Shown here: piece by piece, positions 7,997 to 14,080 of the stretch
Numbering within the stretch: the first letter of the stretch is position 1
How the letters are laid out: each line of letters opens with the position of its first letter
NCBI GenBank assembly: GCA_905236145.1
Contig: CAJOOE010000163.1
Location: forward strand, 1-14,080
Length of the DNA: 14,080 nt
Direction: 5' to 3'
Source of the DNA: an uncultured Selenomonadaceae bacterium
GTDB taxonomy: Bacteria > Bacillota > Negativicutes > Selenomonadales > Selenomonadaceae
Position numbers and translations under genes: made by a program
The notes under the pieces: generated by a model
Databases searched by the model: none
Told to the model about the DNA's origin: nothing
The model's input: the letters and a program-made list of their open reading frames with translations, nothing else

Positions 7997-8017
7997 GCGT
8001 CGGGGAATTGCCGACGC
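7997..8017 (-). promoter_or_regulatory. Perfect hairpin in the glnS leader
   Basis: GCGTCGG and CCGACGC form a perfect 7-bp G/C-rich stem with a 7-nt loop. It lies between the HD-gene stop (8027) and the glnS RBS. No U-run follows on the minus strand, so it is not an intrinsic terminator. It could stabilise a processed glnS-pncB message or influence glnS translation; this is inference. Confidence 0.45.
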
Positions 8018-8026
8018 TCTGAAATT

Positions 8027-8812
8027 CTAATATCCCGATTTCCTAATTTCCTCAACGTGGCGGCGAAGTCTGCGAACGCCTTCTGCAATTTTTTCGTCCT
8101 GCGGCAAATTTTCGACAATCTTTTCTATATAGCCGCGTTCGACGATTTTTTCCATTGTCCACGAAAAATTTATATCGTAAAGCCACATAAGCCGGACGAT
8201 TTTCCGATCGCCGTTCGTGCGAATTTTTCGATAATCCGCCTGCTCGCCGGAAACAAAATTTTCAATGAAATCCGGACTTATTTCCGGGCGTGCCGCCCCT
8301 TTTATGAATTTCGGCATTTTATCGGCGTTTTCCTGCGAAAGAAAAGGTTCCAATACCCGGTAAATGTCCAGCTTGTCCGCGTCGCGAATAATTTTTGAAA
8401 ATAAAATTTCCCGCTCGTCATTCGTCGGCTCAACCGTCTTTTTGTTGTGATTTTTTATCGCGAATTTTACAAGCCGATAATCTTCCGGCTCAAGCTCCCG
8501 GAAAAAATCAAGTTCTTCGATAACTTTTATTCCCAAGTCGGCATGATCTTCGGAATCGGCATCATTGAAAGTTTTGTAAATCCGGTACTGCCGGAATCTG
8601 CCGACATCGTGAAACAAGCCGATAATTTCCGCAAGATCGGTATCATGCGGCGAAAGTTTCAAATGTTTTGCAAGTTCTTTGCAATTCGCCGTGACGTAAC
8701 CGGTATGTTTTTCCTTAATCAAAATTCCCTGTTGTACTTCCGCATCGTCCGTGTAAAAACTTTTCATGTAATCATTCATCCAAGCGTGCATTTTTTCAAG
8801 CAACTTACGCAA
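8027..8812 (-). CDS. HD-domain protein (putative metal-dependent phosphohydrolase)
   Basis: A 261-residue protein with the HD-superfamily metal-site pattern: HTGYV (H36), LFHDVGR (H68-D69), DSEDHADLG (H90), KNHNKK (H122) and RDADKLD (D144, D146). This arrangement is typical of phosphohydrolases acting on nucleotides or related phosphoesters; the substrate is not visible. There is no signal peptide or membrane segment, so it is cytoplasmic. The start is TTG at 8812, strongly supported by GGAGGAG 9 nt upstream; the first ATG (8791) would be 30 nt from that site. It lies between the GH13 gene (83-nt gap with an inverted repeat) and glnS (43-nt gap). The context of carbohydrate and translation genes does not reveal its job. 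Confidence 0.85.
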   Translation of the reverse strand: MRKLLEKMHAWMNDYMKSFYTDDAEVQQGILIKEKHTGYVTANCKELAKHLKLSPHDTDLAEIIGLFHDVGRFRQYRIYKTFNDADSEDHADLGIKVIEELDFFRELEPEDYRLVKFAIKNHNKKTVEPTNDEREILFSKIIRDADKLDIYRVLEPFLSQENADKMPKFIKGAARPEISPDFIENFVSGEQADYRKIRTNGDRKIVRLMWLYDINFSWTMEKIVERGYIEKIVENLPQDEKIAEGVRRLRRHVEEIRKSGY

Positions 8813-8821
8813 AAATCTTCA

Positions 8822-8828
8822 CTCCTCC
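8822..8828 (-). promoter_or_regulatory. RBS fixing a TTG start for the HD protein
   Basis: GGAGGAG, 9 nt before the TTG at 8812. It is the strongest Shine-Dalgarno sequence in the window and partly compensates for the weak start codon. Confidence 0.75.
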
Positions 8829-8839
8829 GAAAAATTTTT

Positions 8840-8896
8840 AAATTCTTGCCGCAAATTGTTTTTTCTGCCGCCGGTGAAATTCCCCTGCAAGAATTT
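8840..8896 (-). repeat. 10-bp inverted repeat after the GH13 gene
   Basis: AAATTCTTGC (8840-8849) and GCAAGAATTT (8887-8896) are perfect inverted copies separated by 37 nt. One arm begins at the GH13 stop codon. On the minus strand the distal arm is followed by AAAAATTTTT, a poor U-tract. It may be a weak terminator or an RNA-end stabiliser between the GH13 and HD genes. Confidence 0.4.
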
Positions 8897-10656
8897 TAAT
8901 TTGCCGAAAAAACCGCAGCCTCGACCGGACGCAAAACTTTTTCCCGGAAGTCCGGATAATTTCCGAAAATCTTTTTGTCCGGCGTGAAAAATTCCGGGGA
9001 AAATTTTACTTCGTGATTTGTGAAATTCGCAACGGTTATCAAAGTCTTTCCTTCAAAATTTCTCTTGAAGGCAAAAATTTCTTCGCTCTGAGAGAAAATT
9101 TCTTCGTAATCGCCGGAAAGAATTATTTCATTGTCGCGGCGAAAATTCGCAAGCATTTTGAAATAATTCAGCACGGAATTTTTATCCGCCGTTTCGACTT
9201 CGACGTTGCAATTTTTAAAATCCTTGTGAACCGGCAACCAAGATTTTCCGGAAGTAAATCCGGCATTTTTTCCGGAATTCCATTGCATGGGAGTACGGGC
9301 ATTGTCGCGGCTGAATTTGTGAATAAATCTCATCGCCTGCTTGTCACTCAATCCGTCGCTCCGGGCAAGATCGTATTGACCGTGTGAAGAAATATCGTTG
9401 TAATCTTCTATGGAATCAAATGAAGTATTCGCGTATCCGAGTTCCTGTCCCTGATAAATAAAGGGAACGCCGCGTAAAGTGTAAATGACCGTTGCAAGAT
9501 TTTTTGCCGCCAAATTCGTATCACAGCCCGCCGGGAAAAAAATGTTGACCGAACGCGGCTTGTCATGATTTTCAAAAAATATCGGATAAGTGCCGTTTTC
9601 CGCAGTCGCCTTCTGACTTTCCGTCAAAGCCTTTTTCAAATCCGTAAGTTTCCAATTTGCCGCCCTGTGCCAAACTTCGCCGTAAGGAAACATAATATTC
9701 ACATGACTGAACTCGAAAAGCATATCGAAAACGCCGTTTTCACCGACCCAATATTTCAATTCTTCCGGCGTTACGCTGTTTGCCTCCGCAACCGTGAAAA
9801 TGTCGTGACCGTCGAAAACTTCCCGCTTAAATTCGTGGAGAAAATCCAAAATTCCGGGCGTGTTCACCGTCATGTTGTGAACGCTGCAGGTGCCGTCGGA
9901 ATCGGGCTTGCCGTCAACAAAATCTTTCGGTTTTTTTATGTAAACTATCGCGTCAATTCTGAAACCGCCGACCCCGCGATCTGCCCAAAAATTCGCGGCA
10001 TCGTAAAGAGCACGGCGAACGTCCGGATTTTCCCAATTCAAATCCGGCTGGGCGACGGCGAAGGTGTGCAAATAATACTGCTTTCTCTCTTCGCACCATT
10101 CCCACGCACTGCCGCCGAAAATTCCCCGCCAATTTGTCGGCGGCGTTCCGTCCGGTTTTGCGTCCCGCCAAATATACCAATCGGCTTTCGGATTGTCGCG
10201 GGAACTTTTCGACTCCAAAAACCATGAATGTTTGTCGGAAGTGTGGTTGAAAACCAAGTCGTTGACAATGCGAATATTTCTTTTTTTTGCCTCCGAAATC
10301 AGCCGGTCAAAATCTTGCAAAGTGCCGTAAGCCGGATCCACTCCGGTGAAATCGGCAACATCATATCCGTTATCCACGCCGGGCGAAGGGTAAAAAGGCG
10401 TCAGCCAAATTGCACCGACACCGAGTTCCGCAAGATAATCAAGTTTTTGAATTATCCCGTTAAAATCTCCGGTACCGTCGCCGGTCGTGTCCAAAAAAGA
10501 TTTCGGATAGATTTCGCAGACAATCGTTTTTTTCCACCAACTTTGATTTCCCTTTGCCATAACTTTCAAATCCTTTCCGAAAAACAAATTTTCCGGTGCG
10601 AAGTAAATTGCCGCAGCCAAGGCCGCACCGCTCTTCAAAAAATCTCTCCGATTCAT
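8896..10656 (-). CDS. GH13 alpha-glucosidase with Tat-like N-terminal leader
   Basis: A 586-residue enzyme of the oligo-1,6-glucosidase / alpha-glucosidase branch of GH13 that removes glucose from short alpha-glucans or related disaccharides. Seen: a Ca-loop-like DTTGDGTGDF, NGYDVADF (96-103), DLVFNHT with N137-H138, QPDLNWENP (204-211), nucleophile D235 in GFRIDA, acid/base E291 in VAEAN and transition-state D365 in ENHDKPR. All three catalytic acids are present. Ala, not Val, follows the nucleophile; in this branch Val favours alpha-1,6 links, so alpha-1,4 activity is more likely. Residues 1-32 add NRRDFLKSGAALAAA, a Tat-type leader unusual for this normally cytoplasmic family. The ATG has AAGGGG 9 nt upstream. 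An internal ATG at 10560 (residue 33, right before the catalytic domain) also has an RBS. The gene starts 14 nt after the secreted-protein gene. Confidence 0.92.
   Translation of the reverse strand: MNRRDFLKSGAALAAAIYFAPENLFFGKDLKVMAKGNQSWWKKTIVCEIYPKSFLDTTGDGTGDFNGIIQKLDYLAELGVGAIWLTPFYPSPGVDNGYDVADFTGVDPAYGTLQDFDRLISEAKKRNIRIVNDLVFNHTSDKHSWFLESKSSRDNPKADWYIWRDAKPDGTPPTNWRGIFGGSAWEWCEERKQYYLHTFAVAQPDLNWENPDVRRALYDAANFWADRGVGGFRIDAIVYIKKPKDFVDGKPDSDGTCSVHNMTVNTPGILDFLHEFKREVFDGHDIFTVAEANSVTPEELKYWVGENGVFDMLFEFSHVNIMFPYGEVWHRAANWKLTDLKKALTESQKATAENGTYPIFFENHDKPRSVNIFFPAGCDTNLAAKNLATVIYTLRGVPFIYQGQELGYANTSFDSIEDYNDISSHGQYDLARSDGLSDKQAMRFIHKFSRDNARTPMQWNSGKNAGFTSGKSWLPVHKDFKNCNVEVETADKNSVLNYFKMLANFRRDNEIILSGDYEEIFSQSEEIFAFKRNFEGKTLITVANFTNHEVKFSPEFFTPDKKIFGNYPDFREKVLRPVEAAVFSAN
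10571..10578 (-). promoter_or_regulatory. Possible internal RBS for a leaderless GH13 form
   Basis: GGAAAGGA lies 10 nt before the in-frame ATG at 10560 (residue 33). Starting there gives MAKGNQSWWKK, the usual N-terminus of this enzyme family. The site is about as good as the one for the upstream ATG (AAGGGG at 10666-10671), so either or both starts may be used. Confidence 0.4.
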
Positions 10657-10670
10657 CTCACACGTCCCCT

Positions 10671-11786
10671 TTAATCTTCTGCAGGCATTAAAATTATACA
10701 GACCGGCAAATTTGACGCTCCCGGCGGGGAATATTCAAAACTCACATTTCCGGAAAAAGTTCCAAGCTCGGTAAGTTCGTCGTTGTCCGTCAAAATTGCA
10801 ATTCCCTCTTCCCTTGCTTTTCTGACGTGTTCCGGCTCTTCCTTCGTCAAATCTCCGAAATAAAATTTTCTGTTCGGCGTGGGAATTACTCCGATTTTTC
10901 CGCGATATTTATACCTCATCGCTCCGGCATAATATCCGCCCAAAGGACTCAAATAAAATTTTGTCTTTGAAGTCATACGAAAATGCAAAGTGTAATTTAT
11001 TCCGTAATTTCCGGCGTTCGTCGTTTGCGAACCGTCCGAAACGTCTTTGCCTTTTTTGTAAAGATCGTTCACGTCGTCGCCGATTAAAATATATCCTATG
11101 CCGTCCCGCCGTCCGTCGTAAACATTTTTCAAAGTCAAAACACGATTCATATTTTGAAAAGTGCCGCGAAGTTGAATTTCGTCTTTCGGCAAAAATTCCG
11201 CACGGTCGATAAATTCAAGCGGATTGAAATAAGGCGGGTACATAAGCACGGAAATTTTTACGGGTGCGGAAGTTTTGAAATCGTAAATCCCGTAAATCAA
11301 GTCGCCCGGCTGCAAAATTTTTTCACTCACATCTTTTTGCAGAAGTTGCCGCTCACCGCGTTTCAATTTAAGAAATTTTTTAACCGAACCGTTCATATAG
11401 GCAATTTGCGTACTTTTTCCCACCTGCAAAAAATCTTGTCCCGGCTCGGAAACCGCCGCCCGGCTTATCAAAATATTTGCACTGCCGCCGGAAACATTTT
11501 CCGCAATCACCGCAATTTTTTTGTTTGAGGCGGTATCATTCAAATGATAAAACAAAACTCTTGCCGGTCCGGTTACGGTGTCGGAATATAAAATGCCGTC
11601 CCGCCGGACATATTCCGGGCTGTCGGAAAAAATCAAATTGCCGCCGACATCAACAGAATTTACTTCCAATTTATGCATCATTCGCGAAGTCGGAAAATTT
11701 CCGGCTTGAGCGATGCGGGCGAAATTTCCGAAAATGCAGACGGCAAAAATTATCGCGGCAGTAAAAAATTTTTTATCAAATATCAT
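10671..11786 (-). CDS. Secreted protein of unknown function
   Basis: A 371-residue protein with a clear Sec signal peptide (MIFDKKFF, then hydrophobic AAIIFAVCIF, cleavage likely after AQA at 26-28). I do not recognise a named family. The part RVLFYHLNDTASNKKIAVI, followed by repeated short hydrophobic strands, loosely recalls the body of secreted proteins often annotated with copper-amine-oxidase-like N-domains in Firmicutes, but no such N-domain is present. The rest is beta-rich, with YFNPLEFIDRAEFLP, GDDVNDLY and FRMTSKTKFYLSPLGG as the most distinctive strings. The only Cys in the first half is in the signal peptide and has no lipobox, so it is not an obvious lipoprotein. The ATG lies 3 nt after the tsaD stop, with GAGG 7 nt upstream inside tsaD. 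The product is probably periplasmic or surface-located. Confidence 0.75.
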   Translation of the reverse strand: MIFDKKFFTAAIIFAVCIFGNFARIAQAGNFPTSRMMHKLEVNSVDVGGNLIFSDSPEYVRRDGILYSDTVTGPARVLFYHLNDTASNKKIAVIAENVSGGSANILISRAAVSEPGQDFLQVGKSTQIAYMNGSVKKFLKLKRGERQLLQKDVSEKILQPGDLIYGIYDFKTSAPVKISVLMYPPYFNPLEFIDRAEFLPKDEIQLRGTFQNMNRVLTLKNVYDGRRDGIGYILIGDDVNDLYKKGKDVSDGSQTTNAGNYGINYTLHFRMTSKTKFYLSPLGGYYAGAMRYKYRGKIGVIPTPNRKFYFGDLTKEEPEHVRKAREEGIAILTDNDELTELGTFSGNVSFEYSPPGASNLPVCIILMPAED

Positions 11787-11789
11787 TCG

Positions 11790-12809
11790 TCAACCTCGAT
11801 TTTCAAATCCCAAGCCCGGCACGGCGTTCAAAGTATGCGGGGCAAAATTTCCGGTCAACGATTGATAATAACCCCTGCAGGCAATCATTGCGGCGTTGTC
11901 GGTGCAGAGAATTTTGCTCGGATAAAAAAAATCAAAGCCGCGTTTTTCGCAACCTGCACGCATTGAAGATTCCAGAGAAGAATTTGCCGCAACGCCGCCG
12001 GCGAGCACGATTTTTTTCAAGCCGGATTTTTCCGCAGAGTCGAAAGTTTTTTCCAGCAGAGAATCGACGACGGTTTTTTGAAAACTTGCCGCCACGTCAG
12101 CCGGATTAAAATTTTCGCCTTTCATTTTTGCACTGTTGAGCCAATTTAAAACCGCAGATTTCAAGCCGCTGAAACTGAAATCGTTTTCCGAAACTTTCGG
12201 ACGGGGAAAATTTATCGCGTCCGGGTTTCCGCTTTTCGCCAACTTGTCAATTTCCGGTCCGCCGGGATAAGGCAGTCCCATAACTCTCGCAATTTTGTCG
12301 AAAGCCTCGCCGGCGGCATCGTCCCGCGTCTGTCCCAAAAGCACAAAAGAATTGTAATCGGTCATCTTTATCAGTGCGGTATGACCGCCGGAAACGACCA
12401 ACGCCAAAAAAGGCGGTTCCAATTCCGGAGCACTCAAAAAATTTGCGAAAATGTGACCTTCCAAATGATTTACCGCGACAAGGGGAATTTTCAGGGCGTA
12501 AGCCAAAGACTTTGCCGCCGAAACTCCGACAAGCAAGGCTCCCACAAGTCCCGGTCCGTAAGTCACCGCAATTTGATTTATTTCCCGGAGTTCGACGCCG
12601 GATTTTTTTATTGCCTCGTCGATAACCGGCATAATGTTTACAATGTGCCGGCGTGATGCAATTTCCGGAACCACGCCGCCGAATTTTTGATGCAGGGGAA
12701 TTTGCGTTGAAATTACATTCGATAAAATTTCCCTGCCGCCGCGTAAAACCGCCGCCGCAGTTTCATCGCAGCTTGTTTCTATTCCCAAAGTTAAAATTTC
12801 TTCTTTCAC
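11790..12809 (-). CDS. tsaD: tRNA N6-adenosine threonylcarbamoyltransferase
   Basis: A 339-residue catalytic subunit of the enzyme complex that transfers the threonylcarbamoyl group to A37 of ANN-decoding tRNAs (t6A); it normally works with TsaB and TsaE. Seen: GIETSCDET (9-17), FGGVVPE, VTYGPGLVGALLVG, metal ligands H115 and H119 in NHLEGH, SGGHT (140-144), GEAFDKIARV, GGPEIDKLA, FSFSGLKSA, GGVAANS (271-277) and the metal-binding D304 in CTDNAAM. Length is standard. The start is GTG, with AGGTG 5 nt upstream, and the sequence begins as family members do. It lies 55 nt after folD and 3 nt before the secreted-protein gene. No tsaB or tsaE gene is visible here. Confidence 0.97.
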   Translation of the reverse strand: MKEEILTLGIETSCDETAAAVLRGGREILSNVISTQIPLHQKFGGVVPEIASRRHIVNIMPVIDEAIKKSGVELREINQIAVTYGPGLVGALLVGVSAAKSLAYALKIPLVAVNHLEGHIFANFLSAPELEPPFLALVVSGGHTALIKMTDYNSFVLLGQTRDDAAGEAFDKIARVMGLPYPGGPEIDKLAKSGNPDAINFPRPKVSENDFSFSGLKSAVLNWLNSAKMKGENFNPADVAASFQKTVVDSLLEKTFDSAEKSGLKKIVLAGGVAANSSLESSMRAGCEKRGFDFFYPSKILCTDNAAMIACRGYYQSLTGNFAPHTLNAVPGLGFENRG

Positions 12810-12864
12810 CGAATCACCTTTTTTTTACCGTAAGACGTCAATGTTTCGGCAATCCCCCGACACA

Positions 12865-13725
12865 TTAACGCACACTTAATTTTGTTGCCGTTACCACATT
12901 TTTCATCAACATCGCGACGGTTAAAAGTCCCACGCCGCCCGGCACCGGAGTTATCGCGGAGGCAATTTCTTTGACGTTTTCAAAATCTGTATCGCCGACC
13001 AATTTTTTCGGTGCAATTCTGTTTATTCCCACGTCAATTACAACCGCTCCCGGCTTAACCATATCCGCCGTGACAAATTGCGGTTTTCCGATTGCTGCGA
13101 CCAAAATATCCGCTTCCCGCGTGACTTCCGGCAGATTTTTCGTCCGGGAATGGCAGACCGTCACCGTCGCATTTTTCGCCATAAGCAAATGGAGCATCGG
13201 CTTGCCGACAATATTGCTCCGCCCGATAATTACGGCACGTTTCCCCTCAATTTCAATCCCGGCAAGATCAAGCATTTCAATACAGCCGGCGGGGGTGCAG
13301 GGAATGAGTCCGGGATTTCCGGTAACCAATTTTCCGACGTTCATCGGGTGAAAACCGTCAACGTCTTTTCGCGGGTCGATACGATTCAAAATTTCTTCCG
13401 AATCTTTTTTTATCGCGTCCGGCAAAGGCAGTTGCACCAAAATTCCGTGAATATCTTTTGCCGCGTTCAATTCGTCGATTTTATTCAGAAGTTCCTCCTT
13501 TGTCGTCGTTTCCGGCATTGAAATATTTTCGGAACGTATTCCGAGTTCTTCGCAAGCCTTGTGTTTATTCCGCACATAAACCTGCGATGCCGGATTTTCA
13601 CCGACGATTATTACAGCCAGACCCGGAGTCACATTAAATTTTTGTTTCAGTTCTTCGACTTCTTTTCTTGCCGACTCTTTTATTTGAGCGGCAAAGTCTT
13701 TTCCCTGTAAAATTTTTGCCGACAT
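12865..13725 (-). CDS. folD: Bifunctional methylenetetrahydrofolate dehydrogenase / methenyltetrahydrofolate cyclohydrolase
   Basis: A 286-residue cytoplasmic enzyme interconverting 5,10-methylene-, methenyl- and 10-formyl-tetrahydrofolate, using NADP, for one-carbon supply. Seen: Y50 and catalytic K54 in QVYVRNKHKA, LVQLPLP (97-102), the DVDGFHP loop (121-127), GLIPCTPAG, the dinucleotide-binding GRSNIVGKP (168-176) and TPVPGGVG (259-266). Length is exactly that of the family. The open frame reaches 13767, but those codons run through the upstream terminator; the ATG at 13725 has AAGGTGAG 6 nt upstream and gives the normal N-terminus MSAKILQG. It is the first gene after the NlpC/P60 terminator and probably heads the run to pncB. 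Confidence 0.97.
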   Translation of the reverse strand: MSAKILQGKDFAAQIKESARKEVEELKQKFNVTPGLAVIIVGENPASQVYVRNKHKACEELGIRSENISMPETTTKEELLNKIDELNAAKDIHGILVQLPLPDAIKKDSEEILNRIDPRKDVDGFHPMNVGKLVTGNPGLIPCTPAGCIEMLDLAGIEIEGKRAVIIGRSNIVGKPMLHLLMAKNATVTVCHSRTKNLPEVTREADILVAAIGKPQFVTADMVKPGAVVIDVGINRIAPKKLVGDTDFENVKEIASAITPVPGGVGLLTVAMLMKNVVTATKLSVR

Positions 13726-13731
13726 AAAAAA

Positions 13732-13739
13732 CTCACCTT
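13732..13739 (-). promoter_or_regulatory. RBS of folD
   Basis: AAGGTGAG, 6 nt before the ATG at 13725. It decides against the longer frame from 13767. Confidence 0.7.
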
Positions 13740-13747
13740 CCCATAGG

Positions 13748-13775
13748 TTGATAAAAAAATACGGCACATTTTCAA
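13748..13775 (-). promoter_or_regulatory. Possible folD promoter interlocked with the terminator
   Basis: TTGAAA (13770-13775), a 16-nt spacer and TATCAA (13748-13753) match the sigma-70 boxes at 5/6 and 4/6. The -35-like box lies in the terminator stem-loop and the -10-like box at the end of its U-tract. A message from here would carry a leader of only about 20 nt. The match is modest, and A/T-rich DNA gives such hits by chance. Confidence 0.25.
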
Positions 13776-13789
13776 AGAAAACTGCCGCA
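13752..13789 (-). terminator. Intrinsic terminator of the NlpC/P60 gene
   Basis: On the minus strand TGCGGCA pairs with TGCCGTA (7 bp, one G-U). An inner TTTTC/GAAAA stem sits above a small bulge, and seven Ts follow. It begins 20 nt after the stop codon of the NlpC/P60 gene. Confidence 0.85.
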
Positions 13790-13809
13790 CAAGGTATAAA
13801 TCATTTTTT

Positions 13810-14080
13810 TTACAAAACTCTGCGGGCGCCGATATAATGACTGCTCCAATAGGATTGACCCAAACCGGAGATTGTAACGCCGCGACTTGAACTTGCATGA
13901 ATGAAATTTCCTTCTCCGAGATAAATTCCTACATGAGATGCGCCGTAGGTATAAGTGCTGAAGAATACCAAATCGCCGGAGCGAAGATCCGAACTTGCAA
14001 TCGGGGTACCGACTTCATATTGAACATCGGCGGTTCTGGGCAGGGAAATTCCGGCTTGTGCGAAAATATATTGAACATAA
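13810..14080 (-). CDS. NlpC/P60-family cell-wall peptidase (C-terminal part; 5' end outside window)
   Basis: The last 89 codons of a gene entering from beyond 14080, read in frame from 14079 to the TAA at 13810-13812. It resembles the C-terminal half of an NlpC/P60 domain, which cuts peptide bridges of peptidoglycan: YVQYIFAQAGISLPRTA, SGDLVFFST, ASHVGIYLG with the catalytic His (codon at 13933-13935), NFIHASS and SHYIGARRVL at the end. In this family the catalytic Cys lies in DCSG just before the first residues visible here, so it should be immediately outside the window. Members are normally exported to the envelope. Any N-terminal signal peptide or wall-binding repeats cannot be seen. Confidence 0.9.
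   Translation of the reverse strand, partial: YVQYIFAQAGISLPRTADVQYEVGTPIASSDLRSGDLVFFSTYTYGASHVGIYLGEGNFIHASSSRGVTISGLGQSYWSSHYIGARRVL

Noticed and set aside
7984..8118. 45-codon N-terminal extension of glnS
   Set aside because: It overlaps the end of the HD gene and crosses a hairpin, and its sequence does not match GlnRS N-termini. RBSs sit before the ATGs at 7983 and 7974 instead.
10671..11786. Lipoprotein assignment for the secreted protein
   Set aside because: The Cys in the hydrophobic core (AVCIF) lacks a proper lipobox, and an AQA cleavage site follows later, fitting a normal Sec signal peptide.
12810..12864. Possible terminator between folD and tsaD
   Set aside because: Only an imperfect short stem can be drawn near the folD stop, and the A-run on the minus strand is not a U-tract, so cotranscription is more likely.
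13726..13767. 14-codon N-terminal extension of folD
   Set aside because: It runs through the NlpC/P60 terminator, and the ATG at 13725 has its own RBS and gives the standard FolD start.
13680..13898. 72-codon minus-strand frame across the NlpC/P60 end and the folD start
   Set aside because: It overlaps both genes out of frame and reads through the terminator; no RBS or family match.

Overview
All recognisable genes lie on the minus strand, so transcription runs from high to low coordinates. The housekeeping proteins (TsaD, FolD, GlnRS, nicotinate phosphoribosyltransferase) look Firmicutes-like. The large exoprotein at low coordinates has a two-partner-secretion (filamentous-haemagglutinin type) N-terminus, which needs an outer membrane. 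A diderm Firmicute, most likely of the class Negativicutes (Selenomonas-like), explains both. This is inferred from protein character; no rRNA gene or other marker settles it. G+C looks moderate and base use is even along the window, with no sign of recent insertion: no IS, integrase, tRNA, rRNA or CRISPR array was seen.

Layout in transcription order. (1) 14080-13810: the C-terminal part of an NlpC/P60 cell-wall peptidase, closed by a clear intrinsic terminator (13752-13789). (2) 13725-10671: folD, tsaD and an unrecognised secreted protein; the last is coupled to tsaD by a 3-nt gap. (3) 10656-8896: a GH13 alpha-glucosidase with a twin-arginine (Tat)-like leader and a possible second, leaderless start. 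(4) 8812-6312: an HD-domain protein, glnS (GlnRS) and pncB (nicotinate phosphoribosyltransferase). glnS and pncB are 7 nt apart, and a strong terminator (4793-4827) follows pncB. (5) 4777-3728: a family-2 glycosyltransferase with a TPR-like tail, whose ribosome-binding site (RBS) directly abuts the U-tract of the pncB terminator. (6) 3603-1: a very large exoprotein, 1201 codons without a stop and still open at the window edge. It has a signal peptide, TPS domain, helical segment, about ten GLUG-type repeats and an Asp/Gly-rich C-terminal part.

The genes from folD to pncB form a tight co-directional run of translation, folate, NAD and carbohydrate functions. The glycosyltransferase plus exoprotein pair is a surface module, and glycosylation of the exoprotein by its neighbour is a reasonable but unproven idea. 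The points most worth a second look are the Tat-like leader and dual start of the glucosidase, the terminator fused to the glycosyltransferase RBS, the unrecognised secreted protein next to tsaD, and the architecture of the exoprotein. I did not find a clearly new multi-gene system.
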